Assembly: GCF_040869045.1 (NCBI RefSeq)
Contig: NC_090323.1
Span: 173,808,083-173,872,082, forward strand
DNA length: 64,000 bases
DNA from: Eurosta solidaginis
Taxonomy: Eukaryota > Arthropoda > Insecta > Diptera > Tephritidae
Direction: 5' to 3'
Within the stretch, counting starts at the first letter, position 1; every line of letters starts with the position of its first letter. This document shows, piece after piece, positions 56,960 through 64,000 of this stretch. The translations under genes were made by a program, and so were the position numbers. The notes beneath the pieces are model-generated. The model was given only the letters and a program-made list of their open reading frames with translations. It ran no database searches and was not told the origin of the DNA.

Positions 56960-57590
56960 GGCATAGGGGTCCGACGCGTTTTGGGGGATTTCTCTAAGAA
57001 CCTTTTAGTGCTCTTCTTCTTCATACAGATGAGTTCTCAGATGCAGTCTTTCCTCATAATGCTTGCACGGATGACACCGTGCGAGGTGCGGCCTCTTGAA
57101 TGAAATGCCTGTTGGGATACCCTGGGTATTCTGGGTATTCAGCAGAACCCGTTTTTTTCAGCATCTCATTTCTTTCCCATATGGGAAGTACTCCCGCCTC
57201 ATTGTGTAAATGGTGTTCTGGGTACATAAGAAAGCAACCCGTAGCAGTTCTGAGAGCAGTGTTTTGAAAGGCCTGTGGTTTCATCCAGTGATTAGCACCT
57301 AGGCTTGGCGCCTATATCGGGGACTCGTAGCATGCAAGCGACCGGCAAGAGATTTGAGGATTTTGAGTACAATTGCGGATGCATGCTGGCCAAAATGTAG
57401 ATCCTGATCGAACGTCACACCCAGTATTTTTGGATGTAAGACAGTCGGTAGCGAAATGCCATCCACGTGGATGTCCAATATGGCCGACGCTTGTTTTGTA
57501 TGTGTTGAAAATAAGGTGGCCGATGATTTGGTCGGTGACAATGCCAGGTTTTGCGTGGGGGCCAAATCACTATGATTTTTCCTACTTCAT
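56960..57590 (-). mobile_element. fragment of the Jockey-like LINE
   Basis: The minus strand encodes TQNLALSPTKSSATLF, HPKILGVTFDQDLHFGQHA and FLMYPEHHLHNEAG, matching the reverse transcriptase region at about 10900-11460 of the full element. An internal part is missing and stops are present. Confidence 0.85.
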
Positions 57591-57599
57591 CTTATAATT

Positions 57600-58319
57600 A
57601 AATTTTCTTCATAACATAAAGAACCAACGACCATTTTGTCTTAATACTCTGAACACCCCTATTGAGATATGAAAGTCATGACAACGTCAAATACATACAT
57701 TAATAGTTATACACATACTTATATACATACATATCTACATGTTTTCTTATAATTTTTTAAGTCAATACAAATGATATATATGTTCAAAGCATGTTTTTGG
57801 TTAACCAATCGATCTCTTGTTCAACGACCATTCCCAACCATAAAGGCATTGTGCCAATTTTAGGCTAATACAAACTTTAAGCAGCGCTACCGCAAAAAAC
57901 CTTCGAATCCTTACACAAACTTTGGGGCATATGAAATTTCAATGATATTTGCATAAAGTTGATTGCGTTTTATGGGGGAGAGTATTTGTCGAATATTTGT
58001 ATTACCTCTAGGAAATTAGTGGATTTGGTTGGAATACCATTTGATAACAGAATGGCGTAGAATTGCCATCAACTGGAAGGACTGTCCCGAGCTCAAACGT
58101 TCAAGAAATTTCAGCCTTTCCTGTAGAACCTAACACCAAGCTTAGTTTACAGTCTTGAGAGAAATATAGCAGAACTTGACGTTTTCACGTGACCCTCTCT
58201 TTCAGCTCATCTGCTATGTATTATATTTTCTTGAAAAATAATTGTTAACCAAATTAGTTTATATCGAGCTGGCATGAGTAATACAAATATAAGAAAAGAT
58301 TCTTAGTTGCCTCCCAAAA
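57600..58319. other. no recognised feature
   Basis: Intergenic sequence without motif or shared repeat. Confidence 0.4.
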
Positions 58320-58405
58320 AGCGTGGAAAAAACTCTTTGACCCAAATCATGGCATTCTGCACCCTAAAACGTCTTACATACCCAACTCACACCTAACCTA
58401 TCCGT

Positions 58406-58549
58406 AAAACAAATAGCGCCAGTCGCTTCTTCGCTGAGCTAATTGACACCTATTGGAAACACCAAGAGAACTTTAATGGTTTTCTACCTGGTCCTTCTGA
58501 TGTAATGGACAACAGCGTATATAACATAGTGGACAAATTGCCTACTGGG
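58406..58549 (+). other. possible orphan exon
   Basis: An open segment reads ELIDTYWKHQENFNGFLPG and continues VMDNSVYNIVDKLPTG up to a strong donor, G then GTATGTGTG, at 58550. An AAATAG acceptor stands near 58406. Codon use and amino-acid composition look protein-like, but I do not recognise the family and found no partner exon. It could be a host exon or part of a transposon gene. Confidence 0.25.
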
Positions 58550-59094
58550 TATGTGTGCTAATCTTCTTCAGAGTTACATATAATTTTTGGTAGGAAATCG
58601 TTTGCTCAACTTTATTCTTTCTCATTATTGGTATGTAGCTACGAAAAGCATACATACATATGTACGTGTGTATGTATATTGCCTAAAGAGAAACTAACTA
58701 TTTAGTTGTTAATGGCCTCACAGACTATAGGAACTCCAATTGCAACTAGTCCGCCTGTTATATTGACATATAAGGAAAACAAAAGTAATCGAATTAAAGT
58801 GTTCGAGGCCTAGTATAAGCCTTGCTAGAGGGATCCTCGTCTACATTATCAGAAAAAAAACGATTGAGCCGACTAACATTTAAAAGGAAACGGAAAACGA
58901 TTAGTGGCAATCTACTACTGAAGTGTGACCAACGGCAAACGTTTACGCCTAACGCTGGCTCCTAGAAGGCTCGAAAACTGGTTTATATCAATTCAACTCG
59001 TATCATCAGTGGAATGAAAACTCGGTTTCTGCCGGGTGCAATGGAAATAGGAAAGCGAAACTCGATGACGAAGAGAGCAAAAGAAAACAAGTAA

Positions 59095-59794
59095 AGGTGT
59101 GTAAGTTCAGGTGTAACCGAACATTATATACTCAGCGTGAGCTTAAATTGTACATTTCACTTCAGGTAAATCACTTTTCTACATAACACGTAGCACAGTC
59201 CATTTAAAAAAAAATCCACCCATTTCCTCTTACAATAAAACTTGATAAGTGAAATTTCATTGATCCAAAACTAGTTTTTGCTAAGTTATAGCTTATTATT
59301 GTCGTCTACGACCCTTTTAAAAATCTTTTATATAAAAGTGGGCGTGTTCTTTAACCGATTTCGTCCCAATGTACCCAATTTTATTACGATCCATTAATAT
59401 TTCTTCGAACATGGCTCCCGAAACAAAAAAATGCTTAGTCATAAAAGGGGTGGTGCCACGCCCATTTTTTTAAATTTGAAGTTTTTCCTATTTATTGTTA
59501 TAAATCCACTTAGGAAATGAAATACCATTGTTATGAAGCTCTTTTTTGCAAAGATATAGCTTATTTTATTCGTCCACGACTCTTTTAAGAATCTTTTATA
59601 TAAAAGTCGGCGTGGTCCTTAACCGATGTCGTTAATTTTTCTTCAAAGCATTCCTTATAGTAAAGGCAACCTCTCTGCCAAATTTTGTTACGATAAGTTT
59701 AACGATTTTTGGATTATGATTAATAATATTTGTAAAATTGATTTTATCACAAGTGGGCGTTGCCACGCCCAAATTTTTATCAAGAGTCTAAATA
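59095..59794 (-). mobile_element. GTCY-type repeat family B, 3' part (interrupted)
   Basis: On the minus strand this is the end of the repeat, ending CACACCTTTACTTGTTTT. The other part is at 63134-63500. Removing the transposon between them restores sequence matching 56390-56420. Confidence 0.85.
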
Positions 59795-60310
59795 CACTGG
59801 TCGACGGCCAAAATTTACCAGAGACGCCGTTATGAGATTCGTATGTAAAACCGCCCCCTGATTTCGAAAATCGAGTTCATTTTTGATTCTATGGTACCGT
59901 TTTTGAGATATTTGCAATTTACCGTTATTCGAAAAAACCAAAAAGATGGCTCCATTTAATTACGTATATCTCACGAACGGGTCAAGCAATTGCAAATAAG
60001 TTTACAGAATCCGAAAGACGATAAAATTTGCTATAAATGCATTATACATTGTTTTTTGCTCAACCATATAGTTTTCGAGATATTAGCTCATCATTTCATA
60101 TTTTTGTTTTTTTTTATGAAAAAATATGAAAAAAATTACTCTTTGCGAGGGCAGCATTCCAAAACCACAACTTTTTTCAGATATTTTTTCTTTGCATAAA
60201 GCTCCGTTTAATTAGAAAAAAAATAAGCTATCACTGAAGAAAATCGATGTAAAACTATGTAAGTTATAAGCGATCAAATAAAAATACCCAGGTTGCGCAA
60301 CTTCAATGTA
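59795..60310. repeat. left terminal inverted repeat of the CACTG element
   Basis: About 515 bp, matching the right arm inverted throughout with scattered substitutions; the outermost 30 bp are less alike than the interior. Confidence 0.9.
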
Positions 60311-60445
60311 TGTATACATACATATATAAAAAGTATAAAGTGCAAATGGGATATTATCCGGATAAACGAATAACACCATAGCAATGATAATACTTTTTCT
60401 TTAAATAAATCAAATAGTACTTTTAATACTCGAATTGTTTTATAG

Positions 60446-60506
60446 TAGGTAGAGTGATTGCATCGAAAGGAAGAGTGGTTGGGTTCGAAACCTGCTGTAG
60501 GCATGT
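60446..60506 (+). other. tRNA-like promoter remnant (weak)
   Basis: TAGGTAGAGTG followed about 35 nt later by GGTTCGAAACC (60482-60492) resembles an A box and B box. The cloverleaf does not close. Confidence 0.2.
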
Positions 60507-60807
60507 AGTTATAAACATGTATTTCCGTCACTTATGGGTAAGAATGCAGGTAGATTTTCAAAATTATTAGACACAGAAAATTTTTAAAGCCTACATCTAA
60601 AGCAGGTAGTATTTTTTTTCCCGACTTCGTATAAAAAGGAACCTTTCTGTCTAGGTAAGATTTAATTTTTTCAATTTTATTCTTGTTCCGAGTATAAATA
60701 TGAGTTAATGCGCCTTTAAACTTCATAACATCTGCAAGGCTTGCCGGAGATAGTTCAGCTCATAAGTCAAATTACAAAACCGTGATTTATTAAAAAAAAA
60801 AAATAAA

Positions 60808-62440
60808 ATGAGTAAAAGGACGCGAGAATTTGAGTGTAATAACGATCCAGATATGTTCTGTTTCATGTGTGGCCAATATACTATCATAAGGCGACGACGA
60901 GTGTTCTCAGATGATATCAAAACTTTATACTCCAAGTATTTTGGCATTGAGCCTAAAAATGCTGAAAAACCATGGACACCGAACACTTTGTGTACAACGT
61001 GTCGAGTAGAATTGATTCAGTCGGAATCAGGACAACAAGAAGAGTAACCTATGCCAGCGTACCTACAGTGACATTACCAGTACTATATTCAACGGCAGTT
61101 GCGGATCCAGTTCCATTGTCAACAGTAATATCTGAGTGCGGGGAATCAAGTTGTACTGAATTTCGCATGGGAAACGAGAGAAACGTTCTGTCACAAGCAC
61201 AACTTAATGATTGGATAAGAGATTTGGAACTATCCAAGGAAAAGGCCGATATCCACACTTCTCGTATGCAACAATTTAAATTTGTGTCATCCGATGTTAA
61301 GGTGATATATTGTAGAACTCGTCACGAACCATTTTCCAAACACTATACCAAGAAAGACAGTATATGCTACTGCAACGACATTCCTGGTTTATTCAAAGAG
61401 TTTGGTCAAATATATGATTCAAAAGAGTGGCGATTGTTCATAGACAGCAATAAACTGAGTTTGAAGGCTGTATTATTGGATATTGGTAACAAAAAGCCTT
61501 CTATTCCGATCGCACATGCAGTAAATACAAAGGAATCCTACGAGGAAATGCAAAAACTACTCAAATTTATCAAATATGAAGAGCATGATTGGAAAATATG
61601 TTCTGATCTCAAAGTCGTTGCAATGCTATGCGGTCTACAAAGTGGCTACACCAAGCACTGCTGCTTCCTCTGCAAGTGGGATAGCCGAGCTATTAAGGAC
61701 CACTACGTCAGAAAGGATTGGCCGGAAAGAGTCGAGTTTACCGTTGGTGTGGATAACATCAAATACACCCCTCTTGTCAAGAAAGAGAAAATCATACTTC
61801 CACCCTTACACATCAAGCTCGGTCTCATTAAAAACTTTGTTAAGGCCTTGGACAAAGAAGGCGAAGCATTCGACTATTTGAAAACAATTTTTCCAGATAT
61901 TTCTCAAGCCAAGATAAAGGAAGGTATTTTTGTCGGACCACAAATAAAAAAGTTGATCAACAATAATCAATTCAAAGGACTACTCTCATCAGTTGAGGCA
62001 GCAGCGTGGGAATCCTTTGAAAAGGTCGTTGCTTCTTTTCTCGGTAGACACAAAAGCCCTAACTACGAGCAGATAGTGAATGACTTAATCAATAATTATG
62101 CGAAAATGGGTAAATATTAAAGGCCTATTAAAATTAATTTCCCAAAATTCTATAACTTGTTTACCTAACTAATATTTTCTTTCCAGGCGTAAATATGTCG
62201 TTAAAAATTCACTTTCTGCACTCACATTTGAGCTTTTTTCCGGCAAATCTTGGCGACGAAAGTGACGAACATGGCGAAAGGTTTCATCAGCAAATGAAAT
62301 TAATTGAAAATCGGTATCAAGGATTCTGGGACGACGCAATGATGGGTGATTACTGCTGGTTTCTCATAAGAGAACACGACCCTAAACTGAATAAGCGTCA
62401 AAGTCGAACACATAATTATTTCGACTACATAGTAAAATAA
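60808..62440 (+). pseudogene. transposase-like gene of the CACTG element (arthropod uncharacterised family)
   Basis: ATG 60808 opens MSKRTREFE and a Cys-rich N-terminus (CFMCGQY...TLCTTCRVEL, likely zinc-binding). That frame ends at TAA 61045-61047, while the main frame runs 60972-62109, so an indel or deletion near 61000 disables this copy; family members that I recall have more sequence here. The main part contains EWRLFIDSNKLSLKAVLL (candidate first Asp), ICSDLKVVAMLCG (candidate second Asp), CCFLCKWDSR, LPPLHIKLGL and EGIFVGPQI. The exon after the intron encodes KIHFLHSHLSFFPANLG and GERFHQQM, ending at TAA 62438-62440. DNA-cleaving transposase is inferred from location in a transposon and Asp/CxxC layout. 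Confidence 0.78.
62110..62186 (+). other. 77-bp phase-1 intron of the CACTG element gene
   Basis: Donor GGTAAATAT and acceptor TTTCTTTCCAG. Joining restores MG-VNMSLKIHFLHSH in frame, whereas the unspliced frame stops five codons after the donor. Confidence 0.85.
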
Positions 62441-62589
62441 AATTAAGATAAAGATTGTTAGAATATAGTACAGACATAAAATAATTTAAAAAAAAAGTTA
62501 AAAATATGGGTAATCTCATTCATAAATTGAACTTTTAACTAAATAGAAACAGAGTATAGCTAGATATTTCACTCTTCTTTATACCATAC

Positions 62590-63133
62590 ATACGTTTTGA
62601 GGTATACGTTGAAATTGCGCAACCTGGGTATTTTTGTTTGATCGCTTATAACTTACGTAGTTTTGCATCGCTTTTCTTCGATGATAGCTTATGTTTTTTC
62701 TAATTAAACAGAGCTTTACGTAAATAAAAAATATTTGCAAAAAAAGTTGTGGGTTTGGAATGCTGCCCTCGCAAAAAGTAATTTTTTTCATATTTTTTCA
62801 TAAAAAAAAAACAAAGATATGAAATGATAAGCTAATATCTCGAAAACTATCTGGTTGAGCAAAAAACAATGTAAGATGCATTTATAGCAAATTTTATCGT
62901 CTTTCCGATTCTGTATTCCATTTTGCAATTGCTTAACACCTTCGTGAGATATACGTAATTAAAGGGAGCCATCTTTTTGGTTTTTTCGAATAACGGTAAA
63001 TTGCAAATATCTCAAAAACGGTACCATAGAATCAAAAATGAACTCGATTTTCAAAATCAGGGGGTTGTTTTACATACGAATTTCATAGCGGCGTTTCTGG
63101 TAAAGAGAAAAAGTTGAAATTCGTGGTCCAGTG
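62590..63133. repeat. right terminal inverted repeat of the CACTG element
   Basis: Partner of the left arm; begins about 150 bp after the stop codon of the transposase-like gene. Confidence 0.9.
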
Positions 63134-63500
63134 ATATCAGTCCACATGTCAGATTTCAACATTCTAGGTGTATTATTTACTAAATAATCAGGTTTTTGTG
63201 TTTTCCAAAATGTTATATATATATAAAGTGGGCGTGGTTATCATCCGATTCCGCTCATTTTCAATACCAATCTATTATGGGTCCAGATAAGCTCGTGTAC
63301 CAAATTTGGTGAATATATCTCAATATTTACTCAAGTTATCGTGTTAACGAACAGACGGACGGGTGGACGGACATGACTCAATCAAATTTTGTTTTCGATA
63401 CTGATGATTTTGATATATTGAAGTCTATATCTATCTCGATTTCTTTATACCTGTACAACCAACCGTTAATCCAATCAAAGTTAATATACTCTGTGTTTCG
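63134..63500 (-). mobile_element. GTCY-type repeat family B, 5' part (interrupted)
   Basis: On the minus strand it contains the start of the repeat through GTCCACCCGTCCG, the (TA)n stretch and ATAACATTTTGGAAAACAC, then the break at the CACTG transposon. Confidence 0.85.
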
Positions 63501-63549
63501 TGATGTTCAATGCCTATTGGAAGTCTTCCGAATGCTTTGGAATCCTAAT

Positions 63550-63900
63550 TACACCTGCACCTCATACAGAGCATGATATTTGTTCGTAGACTTTACTTTC
63601 CAATAGCCTACTCAGTTCATAATATGAACTGGTATGAGCGATTCTCCATTCGTTATCTAAGCTGGCATGTTCCAGATAGACGAAATCCCTCACAAACTCG
63701 AACTGCAATCTGTCAACAGAGACGTGGGCAATTCGCTATGTGCCGATTCTTATTTTTATGATAGCCGCTCCGTTGTATTGAATGCGTTCGCCACTTTTTT
63801 CGCCTCACTTTAATTCCGAGAAAGCAAAATTAAGGCCAATGGTATCAACTTTACGCTTTTATAAAAGTTGAGGCAAGTGCACGATAAAGAGTCGACTTGC
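63550..63900 (-). mobile_element. RTE-type LINE fragment
   Basis: A minus-strand frame near 63720-63570 reads LQFEFVRDFVYLEHASLDNE and ELSRLLESKVYEQ, matching the VKDFVYLG...L.SK section of RTE proteins. Confidence 0.6.
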
Positions 63901-64000
63901 ACGAAGCATCGTTTGGTTTCGAATGGCTCGTAAAGGTACTTCCAAATACGTACGAAGCAGCTTTACATGACAAAAAAGTAGGACATATCGATTCTCTTAT

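Larger units (their letters stand above)
59795..63133 (+). mobile_element. CACTG-ended DNA transposon, 3.3 kb, with ~0.5 kb inverted repeats
   Basis: Ends read CACTGG inward from both sides. The arms (59795-60310 and 62590-63133) are long inverted repeats sharing ACCAGAGACGCCG/ACCAGAAACGCCG, GATTCTATGGTACCGTTTTT and CCCAGGTTGCGCAA. ATA flanks each end (59792-59794, 63134-63136). The uninterrupted host repeat at 56393 has a single ATA there, so a 3-bp duplication is shown directly. CACTR ends plus a 3-bp duplication fit the CMC (EnSpm/CACTA) group, which is inference. It contains one spliced gene. Confidence 0.9.

Noticed and set aside
1..64000. CRISPR arrays, bacterial operons, riboswitches or origins
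   Set aside because: The window is eukaryotic: spliced genes, Pol III tRNA and metazoan transposons; tandem repeats present have no spacer structure.

Overview
The window looks like a euchromatic but transposon-dense piece of a higher fly genome, most likely a true fruit fly (Tephritidae) or close relative. This rests on AT-rich sequence, short introns, CAAA-ATG start contexts, GTCY-microsatellite interspersed repeats of the dipteran mini-me/DINE type, and piggyBac, Penelope, RTE, Jockey-like and Ty3/Gypsy-like elements. Species is an inference; nothing in the window names it.

Only two features look like intact host genes. One is a tRNA-Ser(GCT) at 116-197. The other is a seven-exon secreted zinc carboxypeptidase (M14, B-like specificity) on the minus strand, reading from 39345 down to 24333. 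Its seven exons join exactly into a 423-residue preproenzyme with every zinc and catalytic residue present. Introns 1 (8.1 kb) and 3 (4.7 kb) are filled with transposons and degenerate AT-rich repeats, and the rest of the window is mobile DNA in layers.

Layout. 296-2723: piggyBac-like transposon with TTAA on both sides and a broken transposase. 2918-13197: transposon with roughly 450 bp inverted repeats and an intron-containing transposase-like gene. It has itself been hit by a GTCY repeat (3288-6031) and by a Jockey-like LINE carrying an N-terminal 2A-like peptide (7902-11953). 13.2-16 kb: solo LTR inside a CAA-tailed repeat, RTE scrap, and a CGATA-rich array. 16087-19564: Ty3/Gypsy-like element lacking reverse transcriptase. 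20.7-23.5 kb: a CR1/L2-like LINE that splits an older RNase H-type LINE. 24.2-39.5 kb: the carboxypeptidase gene. 41-42.5 kb: RNase H-type LINE remnants. 45-46.8 kb: Penelope-like element with a GIY-YIG endonuclease. 47.6-58 kb: CAA-tailed repeats, another solo LTR, RTE and tRNA-SINE copies, and GTCY repeats. 59795-63133: complete 3.3 kb CACTG-ended transposon with about 0.5 kb inverted repeats and its own intron-containing gene, sitting inside a GTCY repeat. 63.5-64 kb: RTE scrap.

The most informative material is the set of insertions that can be dated and delimited from the sequence itself: several have clean target-site duplications, and two can be compared with an uninterrupted copy of the same host repeat elsewhere in the window. 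The two long-inverted-repeat transposons are the best candidates for something under-described, because their proteins belong to widespread arthropod families that I know mainly as uncharacterised proteins.
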